A DNA stretch of 64,000 nt, from assembly GCA_905339275.1 (NCBI GenBank), contig CAJPFK010000001.1:124001-188000 (forward strand), given 5' to 3'. The notes under the pieces are model-generated. The model was not told the origin of the DNA, ran no database searches, and saw nothing but the letters and a program-made list of their open reading frames with translations. The DNA is from Methylophilaceae bacterium. Lineage in GTDB: Bacteria > Pseudomonadota > Gammaproteobacteria > Burkholderiales > Methylophilaceae. The translations under genes and the position numbers were made by a program. Shown here in pieces: positions 17,776-26,306 of this stretch. Each line of letters starts with the position of its first letter. The first letter of the stretch is position 1.

Positions 17776-18036
17776 ATGTGCATTACGCTGGAAAAACTGA
17801 ACGAAATTGAAGAGGCATTGGCTGAATTCAGGACAATGACCAACAATCCGATACCGCTGCTCAAGGACTGTTTTCCTGACTTGAGCTTCATACGCCTGTC
17901 GGCCAGCGATATCGATGAGCCGCCGTTCCGCGAGCTGGACAGTTATAACCTTTATCTGCTCGATACCCGTGAACATTGCGTGCAGATCACCCGGGACCCC
18001 AGCGTGGCGACCGGCATTGTCGTGGCGCAGTTGTAG
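17776..18036 (+). CDS. Small nif-linked protein of unknown function, 86 aa
   Basis: It is an acidic, mostly helical 86-residue protein starting MCITLEKLNEIEEALAEFR, with a beta-rich second half (NLYLLDTREHCVQITRDPSVATGIVVAQL). I recognise no catalytic motif. It lies 9 bases after nifT and 21 before the DegT-family gene, so it is part of the nifB operon. Similar small genes occur next to nifT elsewhere, but I know of no assigned role. Confidence 0.55.
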   Translation: MCITLEKLNEIEEALAEFRTMTNNPIPLLKDCFPDLSFIRLSASDIDEPPFRELDSYNLYLLDTREHCVQITRDPSVATGIVVAQL

Positions 18037-18057
18037 CGCGACAGGACGGATATTCGG

Positions 18058-19212
18058 ATGACGGACAACTGGATTGCACTGACCGACCCCGACTACACTG
18101 CAGCGGAAATTTCTGCAGTGCAAACGGTGCTTGGCCGCAGTCAACAGGTAAACGGGCCGCTGACGGAGGCATTCGAGTCAGCTTTCGCCGCTTATCTGGG
18201 GCGCCGTCATGCGATTGCAGTCTCCAGCGGCACCCTGGGTGTTCTGCTGGTGCTGAAAGCAGCGGGCATCAAAACGGGCGACGAGGTGATCGCGCCGGCC
18301 TACGGCTGGCACCAGTGCGCCCATGCGATTTCCTGGAGCGGCGCCAGCCCGGTGTTGGCCGACATCGACTACTGGTCGCAAACCCTGTCGCCAGACAAGG
18401 TCGAAGCCAGGCTGAGCGAACGTACCAAAGCCATACTTGCGGCAAACACCAACGGCCACCCGGCGGACTGGAACAGGCTGCGTGCATTGGCTGCGCAATC
18501 AGGAGCCCTGTTGATCGAAGACGCTACCGAATCCATCGGCTCACGTTACGCAGGCGCGCTGGTCGGCAGCTTTGGCGATGTGGCGATATTCGACTTTTCC
18601 CAGCCCGCGGTCATTTGTTGCGGGCAGGCCGCCATGATCGTCACCGATGACGACACGCTGGCGCTCAAGCTGCGGCATTACCGCAAGCGCCGGCGGGATG
18701 AAATCGGCTCGCTTACCGCCACCCTGCGCACGCCGCTGGATGCCGGTATTTCGGAAATGGCCGCGGCGCTGGGGTTGATTCAGTTGCAGCGCCTGCCTGA
18801 ACTGCTCGCCAACCGCAAACAGGTTGAAGTCTGGTACCAGGCGCAGATTTCCAGCTTTGAAGGCATCAAGCCGCCGTATATCGCCCCCGGTGTCGACGAA
18901 GTGCACTGGTTTCTCTATACCATGCATCTTGGCACGCGATTTTCTGCCAGCAGCCGCGATGCGCTGGTGGACGATCTCGAAACCGAACTGGTCGAAGCTG
19001 CCGCCTATTGCCGCCCCTTGCACCTGCAGCGTGCCTACATCGAGCAATACGGCTATCGCAAAGGCAAGTTGCCGGTCACCGAAAAAGTGGCAGACCGCGC
19101 GATCGCGCTGCCTTTCCATGCGCACATCACGGAAGACGAAATTGCGTTCATCGTCAAGACAGCCAAGGACGCCTCCATCAACGTGGGTGCCGGGGCGGCG
19201 ATTTATCTATAA
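18058..19212 (+). CDS. DegT/DnrJ/EryC1-family protein lacking the PLP lysine
   Basis: This 384-residue protein follows the sugar aminotransferase fold: RRHAIAVSSGTLGVLLVL, GDEVIAPAYGWHQCAHAI, NTNGHPADW, LIEDATESIGS and GDVAIFDFS. In active members a Lys forms the Schiff base in F-S-F-x3-K-x-I; here the aligned place is Ala184 (FDFSQPAVICCGQAAM), and the following Gly-Glu-Gly-Gly is also lost. It therefore cannot work as a normal aminotransferase. No sugar genes are nearby. It is followed after 20 bases by a SIR2-like gene. Role in nitrogen fixation unknown. Confidence 0.8.
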   Translation: MTDNWIALTDPDYTAAEISAVQTVLGRSQQVNGPLTEAFESAFAAYLGRRHAIAVSSGTLGVLLVLKAAGIKTGDEVIAPAYGWHQCAHAISWSGASPVLADIDYWSQTLSPDKVEARLSERTKAILAANTNGHPADWNRLRALAAQSGALLIEDATESIGSRYAGALVGSFGDVAIFDFSQPAVICCGQAAMIVTDDDTLALKLRHYRKRRRDEIGSLTATLRTPLDAGISEMAAALGLIQLQRLPELLANRKQVEVWYQAQISSFEGIKPPYIAPGVDEVHWFLYTMHLGTRFSASSRDALVDDLETELVEAAAYCRPLHLQRAYIEQYGYRKGKLPVTEKVADRAIALPFHAHITEDEIAFIVKTAKDASINVGAGAAIYL

Positions 19213-19232
19213 GGATCACCAAGGAAGCCATC

Positions 19233-20084
19233 ATGACCACTGCGCCACTGAATGAAATCGCCGACAGCCTGGCTGCCGGCACACTGATTCCCTACCTCGG
19301 GCCTGCCGTGCTGTCGCTGGCGCCGGAAGGCTGCCCGGTGCCAGCGACACCGGATGACCTGGTGAAACTGCTCACCAGCAAGGTCAGCGTACCGCACAAG
19401 ATTCGCAACAACCTGACCGCCGCCGCGCAGTTCATCGAGAATTTCAAGCACCGCAAAACGGTGGTGAGCCTGATGAGCGATGCATTCGCACCCGGGGTTG
19501 AGCCCAACGCCCTGCATCGCTTTATCGCGGGCAGGCAATTCCCGCTGGTCGTCGACACCTGGTACGACGACGCCATGGCCAGGGCCATGTTCGGGCAAGG
19601 CCACTGGGGCCAGATCCAGGGCGTTTCCCAGTCGGAGCACTTCGGCTCATGGGTGAACTACTTCAACGACAAGGGCGACCAGGTCGAGGCCGATGAAGCT
19701 GATCGATGGCAGACCGTGCTCTACAAACCGCTGGGCTCCATCATCCCAGCAAGGAATTTCATCATCTCGGATTCCGACTATGTCGAAGTCCTGACCGAAA
19801 TAGACATCCAGACACCTATCCCGCCACGCGTGCAGGCACTGCGCAGTGGCAAGAACTTCCTGTTCCTCGGCTGCCGCTTCAACAACCAGCTTACCCGCAC
19901 CTATGCGCGGCAAGTCATGAAGCGTTCCTCGGATAAACACTGGGCCGTGATAGAAGGCCCGCTCACCCGCATGGAGCAGAAATTCCTCGAGGAACAGGAC
20001 ATCACCCGTATCGACCTGCCGCTGGCGCAATTCGTGGAATGGCTGCAAACAGGAAAAATGAGCGCGGTCCCTGCCGCCGCCTGA
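19233..20084 (+). CDS. SIR2-like protein in the nif operon
   Basis: This 283-residue protein has an N-terminal nucleotide-binding-like stretch (SLAAGTLIPYLGPAVLSL) and a later GKNFLFLGCRFNNQLTRTYARQVMKR, both resembling the SIR2-like domain found in many NAD-using bacterial proteins. The middle part (HRFIAGRQFPLVVDTWYDDAM) fits the place of the His-containing core, but I cannot confirm active-site residues. It follows the lysine-less DegT gene in the nifB operon. Binding or hydrolysis of NAD is possible but unproven. ATG 19233 has AAGGAAG upstream. Confidence 0.6.
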   Translation: MTTAPLNEIADSLAAGTLIPYLGPAVLSLAPEGCPVPATPDDLVKLLTSKVSVPHKIRNNLTAAAQFIENFKHRKTVVSLMSDAFAPGVEPNALHRFIAGRQFPLVVDTWYDDAMARAMFGQGHWGQIQGVSQSEHFGSWVNYFNDKGDQVEADEADRWQTVLYKPLGSIIPARNFIISDSDYVEVLTEIDIQTPIPPRVQALRSGKNFLFLGCRFNNQLTRTYARQVMKRSSDKHWAVIEGPLTRMEQKFLEEQDITRIDLPLAQFVEWLQTGKMSAVPAAA

Positions 20085-20099
20085 GACGAGGGAACCAGC

Positions 20100-20330
20100 A
20101 TGCCACTCTACGACTTTCACTGCAGCACCTGCAACAAGACGCTTGAACTGCTGACCAGGCACGACAGCAAGCCCGCATGCCCGGAATGCGGCCGGGAAAT
20201 GCAAAAACTGCTCTCCAGACCTGCCGCTCCCGGCCAAAGCGCCTCTATCATCGCCAGTGCCCGCGCCCAAGCCGCGAGGGAAGGCCATTTCAGCAATTAC
20301 AAGCCGTCAGAACGGCCGAAGTCCACTTGA
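20100..20330 (+). CDS. FmdB-type zinc ribbon protein
   Basis: This 76-residue protein has the FmdB-like ribbon MPLYDFHCSTCNKTLELL followed by CPECGREMQKLLSRP: two CxxC pairs that should bind one zinc. A low-complexity Ala- and Ser-rich tail follows. FmdB-type ribbons are often regulatory. It sits 15 bases after the SIR2-like gene. Confidence 0.75.
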   Translation: MPLYDFHCSTCNKTLELLTRHDSKPACPECGREMQKLLSRPAAPGQSASIIASARAQAAREGHFSNYKPSERPKST

Positions 20331-20349
20331 TAATCAGGGGTTTCTCAAA

Positions 20350-20736
20350 ATGGCACGCACCTACACCGCATTCATCAATCGCGCAGACATTCCGTTGCGC
20401 AAAAAATTACAGGCGGCCATCAAGGCGCTCGGCTTCAAACTCACGCTGGAAGACGACTACGTACCCTTTGCCAGCTCGGGTTACCTGCCCTGTACGCTGG
20501 ACGGCGAAGATGCCGGCCTGACCCTGCGCTTCGATGCCAGCAATGCAATCAACGGCAAAGACAGTGCCATCACCCTGCAATGGAGCGGAGACCCGCGTGA
20601 AGAGGCGAGCGTCGTGATGATTGCCGCAGCCCTGGCACAGGATTCCGGTGCCGTAGTGCGCGGCCCTGATGGCAGCGAGAAAAACGCGGATGAACTGACA
20701 GCGGCGGCTGAAAAGGTGTTTGCGGGGCTTGTATAA
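20350..20736 (+). CDS. Unknown protein, 128 aa, last gene of the nifB operon
   Basis: The protein has two alternating helix-strand halves (ADIPLRKKLQAAIKALGFKLTLEDDYVPF and ASVVMIAAALAQDSGAVVRGPDG). No family motif or signal peptide is seen. It is acidic and probably cytoplasmic. ATG 20350 follows the zinc ribbon stop by 19 bases. Function not recognised. Confidence 0.5.
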   Translation: MARTYTAFINRADIPLRKKLQAAIKALGFKLTLEDDYVPFASSGYLPCTLDGEDAGLTLRFDASNAINGKDSAITLQWSGDPREEASVVMIAAALAQDSGAVVRGPDGSEKNADELTAAAEKVFAGLV

Positions 20737-20739
20737 GGC

Positions 20740-20822
20740 GCCATGCCCGTTGGCTTTACTTTTTTAGGTGCTAAACCAGACCATCCGGAAGGCAACTAAA
20801 GATAAAAAAGCGGGCATGGGCC
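20740..20822. repeat. Distant inverted repeat between convergent genes
   Basis: CCATGCCCG near 20741 and CGGGCATGG near 20812 are complementary and frame a 62-base loop. It lies between the end of the nifB operon (plus) and the VIT1 gene (minus) and could end transcription, but no T-run is present. Confidence 0.35.
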
Positions 20823-20872
20823 GGGAGAACTGCCCCCTGTTGCCTATCAGGCAATGTTGATGGCAATAATGT

Positions 20873-21628
20873 TTATACAATGCCAAAAATCTCCCGAAGT
20901 ATGTAACCCGTCAGGTAGGCAAGGCCGGCTGCTGTGCCGCCGGTCAACAAGGTACTGAATCCGGCCTGCAAAACCGGTTTTGCAAAAACCAGGCTCTTCA
21001 GCATTCCGATTGCAAAGAACACGATGGCTGCGACAACTGCACTCAGGGAAAACTGCTGCTGCATCTCCAGCCCCGGCGTAAGTAATGGCATCAGGGGCAT
21101 CACCCCGATGACAAGAAAGGCGGTAAAAGTGACAACAGCCGATTTCCATGGGCTGGGAACTGTTTTTTCAAGCCCATGTTCTTCCGTGAGCATGGTTTCA
21201 ACCCACAGTCTGCGGTCCTGGGTTATCGTTTCGACAATTTTCTCAAGGATTTCTCCATTGAATCCCTTGTTCTGGAAAATTTGCCGTATCTCTTCACGCT
21301 CCCCTGCCGGAATCTGGTCTATATGCTGTTCTTCCGTACGCCTGATTTCTTCGGCAAATTCCCGTCTGGCCTTGATGGCTTCGTAGTTGCTTATGGCCAT
21401 GCTAAAGCCATCTGCAAACAGGTTGGCAAAACCCAGCACAAGGGCAATGGAAGCCGGTAGGCCTGCGCCTACGGATCCCGAGACGACGGCGAATGTCGTG
21501 ATGCATCCGTCTATTCCACCAAGAATGGTGTCGGATATGCTTTGCGACTGGGCGGTTTTGGCCAGGCGCTGCTGAATAGCCTCTGGACGATGCTCCTCAT
21601 GAAGTTTTTCGAGATGGTGCTTCTTCAC
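20873..21628 (-). CDS. VIT1/CCC1 family iron/manganese transporter
   Basis: This 251-residue membrane protein has five hydrophobic helices and the family pattern SDTILGGIDGCITTFAVVSGSVGAGL near the N-terminus, then GFANLFADGFSMAISNYEAIKARREF. A cytoplasmic metal-binding helical insert (about 80-150) is rich in Glu (EIRRTEEQHIDQIPAGEREEIRQIF). Members move Fe2+ or Mn2+ out of the cytoplasm or into stores. Beside a large iron-consuming cluster it may serve iron balance; that is inference. Confidence 0.85.
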   Translation of the reverse strand: MKKHHLEKLHEEHRPEAIQQRLAKTAQSQSISDTILGGIDGCITTFAVVSGSVGAGLPASIALVLGFANLFADGFSMAISNYEAIKARREFAEEIRRTEEQHIDQIPAGEREEIRQIFQNKGFNGEILEKIVETITQDRRLWVETMLTEEHGLEKTVPSPWKSAVVTFTAFLVIGVMPLMPLLTPGLEMQQQFSLSAVVAAIVFFAIGMLKSLVFAKPVLQAGFSTLLTGGTAAGLAYLTGYILREIFGIV

Positions 21629-21720
21629 ATGCGCCTGCCTACAGAATTTGATGAGAGCCTAACGTAAAGCGCAGCTTTTTGTCTTCTGTTGCAGACATTT
21701 GCTCGGCATTTTTGGCCTGT

Positions 21721-22509
21721 TCATGCATGACGCCAGACTTTGACTGCTGAAATTAGAAGAACGGCGGCGAGTATCGGCAGTAATACCGGGGCCGGGACGA
21801 TGCCAAGCAGTTGACCGCCAATGAACGCTCCAGCCAGCGAACCGGCAGCCATCAACATGAGGAACTTGCGCTCGGACCGGATGATGCTGAAACTTTGGTC
21901 CCTGCTGTAACGCGCGAAACCTACGATCATGGTGGGCAGGCTGATGGCAAGCGACAGGCTGCCCGCGAGCTTTATATCGGCCCCGAAGAGTAAAACGATA
22001 GTCGGGATAAGCAATTCCCCTCCTGCAACCCCCATCATGGATGCGACGACACCGATACCAAAGCCGGCGGCCATGCCGACCAGGGCCAGTATGACACCGC
22101 TGAAGACTGGCGGGCCGCTGGCCGCGGGTTTGTGACCAGCCAGGAGAACGACGGCGATTGCCACCAGCAGGATTGCCAACACGCGGGACAGGGTGTGCGA
22201 TTTAAGCCTTGTGGCCCACCCGGCGCCGAACCAGGCACCAGTCAGGCTGCCGGCCAGCAGGGTGGCAATAATGTCCCACCTATCCAGGACATTGGCAAAA
22301 GGAATGCTGCCGGCGCGGAACGGGAGCGAAGACGCAACCACCACCAGGCTGACAGCCTTGTTGATGATAACCGCAGGCAAGGCGTTGAAACCGAACATCC
22401 CGATGAGTAAGGGAAGCCGGAATTCTGCTCCCCCGAGCCCGATCAGGCCGCCGAGAGTACCTATGCCAAGACCGCTGCTGAAAATGGCTGTTCTGCTTTT
22501 TGATTTCAA
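21721..22509 (-). CDS. TauE/SafE family sulfite exporter-like permease
   Basis: This 262-residue protein has about eight hydrophobic segments and the repeated family pattern GTLGGLIGLGGAEFRLPLLIGMFGF and GVVASMMGVAGGELLIPTIVLLFG. TauE/SafE proteins carry sulfite, sulfonates or other small anions. The substrate here is unknown. It lies 92 bases upstream of the VIT1 gene on the same strand, with no obvious nif signal. Confidence 0.82.
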   Translation of the reverse strand: MKSKSRTAIFSSGLGIGTLGGLIGLGGAEFRLPLLIGMFGFNALPAVIINKAVSLVVVASSLPFRAGSIPFANVLDRWDIIATLLAGSLTGAWFGAGWATRLKSHTLSRVLAILLVAIAVVLLAGHKPAASGPPVFSGVILALVGMAAGFGIGVVASMMGVAGGELLIPTIVLLFGADIKLAGSLSLAISLPTMIVGFARYSRDQSFSIIRSERKFLMLMAAGSLAGAFIGGQLLGIVPAPVLLPILAAVLLISAVKVWRHA

Positions 22510-22689
22510 TTGTTGGAATCCTATGTGATGAATAGATGCTGCTTAACCTGAAATGGGCATCCCATATTGAAAGGATATTGTATTGTTGCACCCTTGGGGA
22601 GCGATCTGATTCAGATAAAAAAACAAACGGCCCCCTTGGCGCATGCTCGGGCCGATGGTACAGGTCGGGCGAGATGCCGGATCAACTCG

Positions 22690-23103
22690 CTAGGGACACG
22701 GTTTTGCATCGTGTCCTTTTCCGCATCCTTCCATGTTTCCTTCCACCCTTAGGTTTAAGCCCAGCCATGCATCAATCAATTCCTGGTCGAACCCTGTCTC
22801 TCTACGTCCATCGGCTTCAATCAGCGGGCGGCGGATCAGCAGGGGTTCGGCGCGCAGCATGGCGAGCGCGGTATCGGCGTCCAGCGATTCGGGGATGATT
22901 TCGCCGGATTTGATCCTGGGCGCTGCGCGGTTGAACCATTCGGCGACCTGGCGGTTACCGAAGAAGGACAGCAGGCGTTCTTTGGTCCAGGGTTCGATCA
23001 GCAGGTTTTTGGCCTGGACGGTGTGGCCGGCTGCCGCCAGCATGGCTTTCTGGCGGCTGTTGTTAGCGCAGCCGGGTTTTTCGTAAAAGGTGACGATGGC
23101 CAT
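22690..23103 (-). CDS. nifO: Nitrogenase-associated ArsC-family protein NifO
   Basis: This 137-residue protein is of the ArsC/Spx thioredoxin-like fold: MAIVTFYEKPGCANNSRQKAMLAAAGHTV has one Cys at the active loop, and LIRRPLIEADGRRETGFD is the second conserved part. This matches NifO from Azotobacter-type nif clusters, linked there to molybdenum handling or nitrate response. A Cys-rich tail (GCGKGHDAKPC) is unusual. ATG 23103 is chosen; the longer upstream frame has no domain. It follows draG in a minus-strand operon after 112 bases. Confidence 0.8.
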   Translation of the reverse strand: MAIVTFYEKPGCANNSRQKAMLAAAGHTVQAKNLLIEPWTKERLLSFFGNRQVAEWFNRAAPRIKSGEIIPESLDADTALAMLRAEPLLIRRPLIEADGRRETGFDQELIDAWLGLNLRVEGNMEGCGKGHDAKPCP

Positions 23104-23215
23104 GATGATGTTCCTTTGGGTGCTTAAACCTGTTTTTTCATGATAGAAGGGCATAGGGCAATTCTGATGCGTGCCCAGGAGGCTTCCGGTCTCTGTCTCT
23201 TCTATTCCTTTATCG

Positions 23216-24091
23216 CTATTTGCTTTTATCCTGCAACAACTGCCCGGCCTGCAGCTCAATGTCGGCTTTTATTGCGGCATCCAGCTTATCCAGCCAGCGT
23301 TTGGGAATCGCTTCCACGCCATACCGGGCTCCTGCCAGCATGCCGGCGATCGCACCCGTGGTGTCGGCATCCTCGCCTCGATTGACGGTTTCCACGACGC
23401 AGTCTTCAAAATTATCCGTATGGAAAAAATGGTGCATGACGGTCTGCATGGTATCCACGATGTAGCCGCTGGCGCGGCCCGGGTAGGGCGAGAACCTGAA
23501 TTCAGGATAGGCGTAAACCAGTACATTGGCCAGTTTGCGGCACTCGAGCATGCTGAGCCCCGCCAGCAACGCATGCACCATGTGGCCCAGCGTCAATGTG
23601 GCCGCATCGGACAAGGGGTGGTGGTGGGTGATATGGGCCTGTTCGATGGCGGCAACTTCGAAGGCGTCATCGTCGCCGAAGGTCGCCAGCGCTATCGGCA
23701 GGATGCGCATGGCGGCGCCGTTGCCGGCATCGCCTTCGCTTGGTGTGCCGTGCAGGGTGCCTTCCACCATGTAGCGCCGGATACCGCGGCGGCAGGTGTT
23801 GCCGACATCGATGGGATGGTGTTTGAGCCAGCCAGCGAAATGCTCGGCGGCGATACGCGCGCTCCAGCCGCCGGCTTCCAGCCATGCGCGTCCCAGGCAG
23901 AGCGACATTTCGGTGTCGTCGGTAATCTGGCCGGGTTTGAGCCTGAGCCAGCCGCCGCCGGTCATCTCGCGGTGTGTTCCGCCCCGGCTGATTTCTGTTG
24001 CCGTGAGAAATTCCACCGGGCCGCCGAGTGCGTCGCCGACGGCCAGTCCGAGGTAAGCGCCAAGCGCCCTTGAGTAAAGGCGGTCAGACAT
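23216..24091 (-). CDS. draG: ADP-ribosyl-dinitrogen reductase hydrolase DraG
   Basis: DraG removes ADP-ribose from the NifH arginine and so reactivates nitrogenase. The binuclear manganese site motifs are visible: GLAVGDALGGPVEF, ITDDTEMSLCLGRAWL, GNGAAMRILPIAL and NRGEDADTTGAIAGMLAGARYG. The 291-residue length is typical. It overlaps the end of draT by 8 bases, so enzyme and counter-enzyme are coupled. Confidence 0.95.
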   Translation of the reverse strand: MSDRLYSRALGAYLGLAVGDALGGPVEFLTATEISRGGTHREMTGGGWLRLKPGQITDDTEMSLCLGRAWLEAGGWSARIAAEHFAGWLKHHPIDVGNTCRRGIRRYMVEGTLHGTPSEGDAGNGAAMRILPIALATFGDDDAFEVAAIEQAHITHHHPLSDAATLTLGHMVHALLAGLSMLECRKLANVLVYAYPEFRFSPYPGRASGYIVDTMQTVMHHFFHTDNFEDCVVETVNRGEDADTTGAIAGMLAGARYGVEAIPKRWLDKLDAAIKADIELQAGQLLQDKSK

Positions 24092-24932
24092 AGCTGGCTT
24101 TTACGCGGTAAAGCCCGCCCAGCGCCAGTACTTCGCCTTCGCCGTTGAGCGGGGCGTGCGGCAGCAGGCCGGGGAAGAACAGCAGTTTGGCTGCCGGTAC
24201 CTGTGCCTCCAGTATCCAGTCGCCGAATTCTTCCGCATGCGCGCGTACCCGGGTGAATGACACCAGGTTATTGAGCCGCACCACGCATTCGCCTGCGCGC
24301 AGGCTGCCTTCCACGATCATCTGCTCGCCGTGGCAGTTGATGCCGCGCCAGAGTTTCATGCACTCTCCGCCCGGTTGTTCGAAGCGGGCAACGACCCACT
24401 GGCAGTATTCATATAGCAGGTCGAGTTGCGCATGGATGCTATTGTTGTGGAAACGGCTGGAGAGCTTGGCTTCGAGATAACCGACCCAGGCCGGGGATGG
24501 AAAATGTTTCAGCTCCGCTTTGTGGTAAGTTGGAATCAGCCCGAAACGGCTTTCCACCCAGCCTTTGAGAACCGCGCCCTGCGGGCTGTTGGCATCGAAC
24601 CCCCAGCCTTCCAGCAGCTTGATGTAGCTGGAACGGTAGCGGCGGCGCTCGGCGCCGCGCATTTCCGGGGTGGGGGGGGCCAGCCCGAAGACGATTTCCA
24701 TGTAGTGGCGGAAGATTTCAGCGGCCTGATTCATGTCTTGCGCACCGGCAAGCAACTGGAACAGCCCGCGATGCGTCTGCTGAACCCCGGCAATGCTCAG
24801 TTTCTGCGGGTATGCATTGAATTCGGCAGACGAGATCAGTCCCGCCGGTACCCCGACCAGGTTGATGGAGCACCAGCGTTGCGGGTTGTCTTCGCTGTTC
24901 ATTGCGGCGACACCGGCTCCCTGTTCAGTCAT
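24084..24932 (-). CDS. draT: NAD-dinitrogen reductase ADP-ribosyltransferase DraT
   Basis: DraT adds ADP-ribose from NAD to an arginine of NifH (Arg102 in this window's NifH) and switches nitrogenase off in response to ammonium or energy shift. Family stretches are WCSINLVGVPAGLISSAEFN, RRYRSSYIKLLEGWGFDANSPQGAVLKGWVESRFGL and LWRGINCHGEQ, with GDWILEAQVPAAKLLFFPGLL near the end. It is 282 residues from ATG 24932; ATG 24902 is a possible later start. Confidence 0.94.
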   Translation of the reverse strand: MTEQGAGVAAMNSEDNPQRWCSINLVGVPAGLISSAEFNAYPQKLSIAGVQQTHRGLFQLLAGAQDMNQAAEIFRHYMEIVFGLAPPTPEMRGAERRRYRSSYIKLLEGWGFDANSPQGAVLKGWVESRFGLIPTYHKAELKHFPSPAWVGYLEAKLSSRFHNNSIHAQLDLLYEYCQWVVARFEQPGGECMKLWRGINCHGEQMIVEGSLRAGECVVRLNNLVSFTRVRAHAEEFGDWILEAQVPAAKLLFFPGLLPHAPLNGEGEVLALGGLYRVKASYV

Positions 24933-25003
24933 TCCTGCGAATGCCGAAACCGGGAGCCATGCTTCGTATGCCGTTTCATCGCGAACCGGTATGGCGGATG
25001 GAA

Positions 25004-25594
25004 TCAGACAGGGCGGTTCTCGTTCGGGTTACGCACAGGCCCCATCAGCTTCAAACCTTCTTCAAACGTAATTTCCGGGTAATTCGCCGAGAATGCGAGC
25101 GCCTTGTCAGCGACAACATCCAGTTTGGCTGCGGTATCGAGTTTTTTCAGGTCGTTCTTTTCCAGGCGCAGCAATTCGAGCAACTCGTTGTACACCGTGG
25201 ATTCATCCAGCGGCAGGATGTAGAAGGTCGCGCCACCCATGCTGACCTTGTATTTCTTCAGCAGATCAATGTTGTTGCAGAACATGATGTATTTGCCGTC
25301 CGGTTGCAGGGCATCGCCCAGCGCATCGACCAGCAGCTTGAGGTATTCGAAGGAAAGCAGGTAGCCGGTAAAGAACGGAATGCCGGTCTCGCCTTCGTGC
25401 GCGATGGTCATTACCTGGTCAGCCGTGATTTCCGGCGGACGTGCCTCGTCGGCCAACTGTTCGGCGAACTTGATGGCGATTTCACCGCGGAAGCCGAAGC
25501 GCCCCGGTTTTTTGGTAGCGTCCTTGAACACCGGGTTCTGCAGACGCTTGTCGGCATTCAGCTTGGCAAAAACAGTCTGGTCTAGCGTGGTCAT
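25004..25594 (-). CDS. Unknown protein between truncated hemoglobin and draT
   Basis: This 196-residue soluble protein has alternating alpha/beta character: GRFGFRGEIAIKFAEQLADEARPPEI, FTGYLLSFEYLKLLVDALGDALQPDGKYIMFCNNIDLLKKYKV, GGATFYILPLDEST. I recognise no family. Its start overlaps the hemoglobin gene stop by four bases and draT follows after 71 bases, so it belongs to the predicted NifA-driven operon. A link to nitrogenase switch-off or oxygen protection is plausible only from context. Confidence 0.5.
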   Translation of the reverse strand: MTTLDQTVFAKLNADKRLQNPVFKDATKKPGRFGFRGEIAIKFAEQLADEARPPEITADQVMTIAHEGETGIPFFTGYLLSFEYLKLLVDALGDALQPDGKYIMFCNNIDLLKKYKVSMGGATFYILPLDESTVYNELLELLRLEKNDLKKLDTAAKLDVVADKALAFSANYPEITFEEGLKLMGPVRNPNENRPV

Positions 25595-26043
25595 GCGTGG
25601 GTACTCCCTTTGTCGTTACGGATGAAATCCGCGGTTTTGAAAAAAGCCTGTTCGAGTTGCTGCCTGAGTACGACACTGGCGACGACATCTTCCATCGCCA
25701 GTTTCATGCAGAGCATCCAGGCATCGCGCTCGGCATTGCCTATGGGAAAGGAAATATGTTTCTGGCGCAGGCGCGGGTGCCCGCGCTCCGCCGAATACAC
25801 CTTGGGGCCGCCCAGCCATTCAACGAGAAATTTCACCAATACCTGCCTGGCATGGCTGAGGTCGGGTTCATGCATCGCGCGTATGCCGGCCGCTTCCGGC
25901 CGCGTGTCCATGTGGAAGTAGAAACGGTCGGCCAGTCGTGCAATGACCGCTTCGCCGCCGATGGTTTCGAAATGCGGGTTGTGCTGGATCTGGGGCAGCG
26001 GTTTAAGTCCGCGTCGCTGTTCCGGGATGGTTTCGTTGGTCAT
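25591..26043 (-). CDS. Truncated hemoglobin, nif-linked
   Basis: This 150-residue protein is a group II-like truncated hemoglobin: FETIGGEAVIARLADRFYFHMDT, LVKFLVEWLGGPKVYSAERGHPRLRQKHISFPIG with the proximal His in the GHPRLRQKH region, and AERDAWMLCMKLAMEDV. It may bind oxygen or nitric oxide. As first gene of an operon with draT and draG, transcribed from a sigma-54-like promoter divergent to nifH, it probably protects nitrogenase or signals oxygen status; that is inference. Confidence 0.85.
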   Translation of the reverse strand: MTNETIPEQRRGLKPLPQIQHNPHFETIGGEAVIARLADRFYFHMDTRPEAAGIRAMHEPDLSHARQVLVKFLVEWLGGPKVYSAERGHPRLRQKHISFPIGNAERDAWMLCMKLAMEDVVASVVLRQQLEQAFFKTADFIRNDKGSTHA

Positions 26044-26082
26044 GTTTTTGCATCAAGCCGTCAAATGTGTCGGTAATCACCC

Positions 26083-26098
26083 TGCAAGTGTTGTACCA
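26083..26098 (-). promoter_or_regulatory. Sigma-54-like promoter of the hemoglobin-draTG operon
   Basis: On the minus strand it reads TGGTACAACACTTGCA, with GG and GC 12 bases apart. It is 40 bases before the hemoglobin ATG. It differs from consensus at one -24 base. Confidence 0.65.
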
Positions 26099-26240
26099 GC
26101 GCGTGAATTGAAAATATATGGGGCGGTGAATGCCAGTATCTGCGCGGGTTTCAGGCTGTTTATGTGGAATTTGGCGGGTAGTTTCCGGGATATTCGGCGA
26201 GGAAAACTCTTGTCCGCAATGCAACGCATGCCCCTTGCTT

Positions 26241-26256
26241 TGTCGGGTTTGTGACA
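26241..26256 (+). promoter_or_regulatory. NifA upstream activator site between nifH and the draTG operon
   Basis: TGTCGGGTTTGTGACA (TGT-N10-ACA). It lies 81 bases before the nifH -24 element and 143 bases from the divergent promoter, so it could serve both. Confidence 0.85.
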
Positions 26257-26306
26257 GACGGGAAAACGGGCTGAATTGCTCTGTGTGCGTTATTTATATC
26301 AATATT

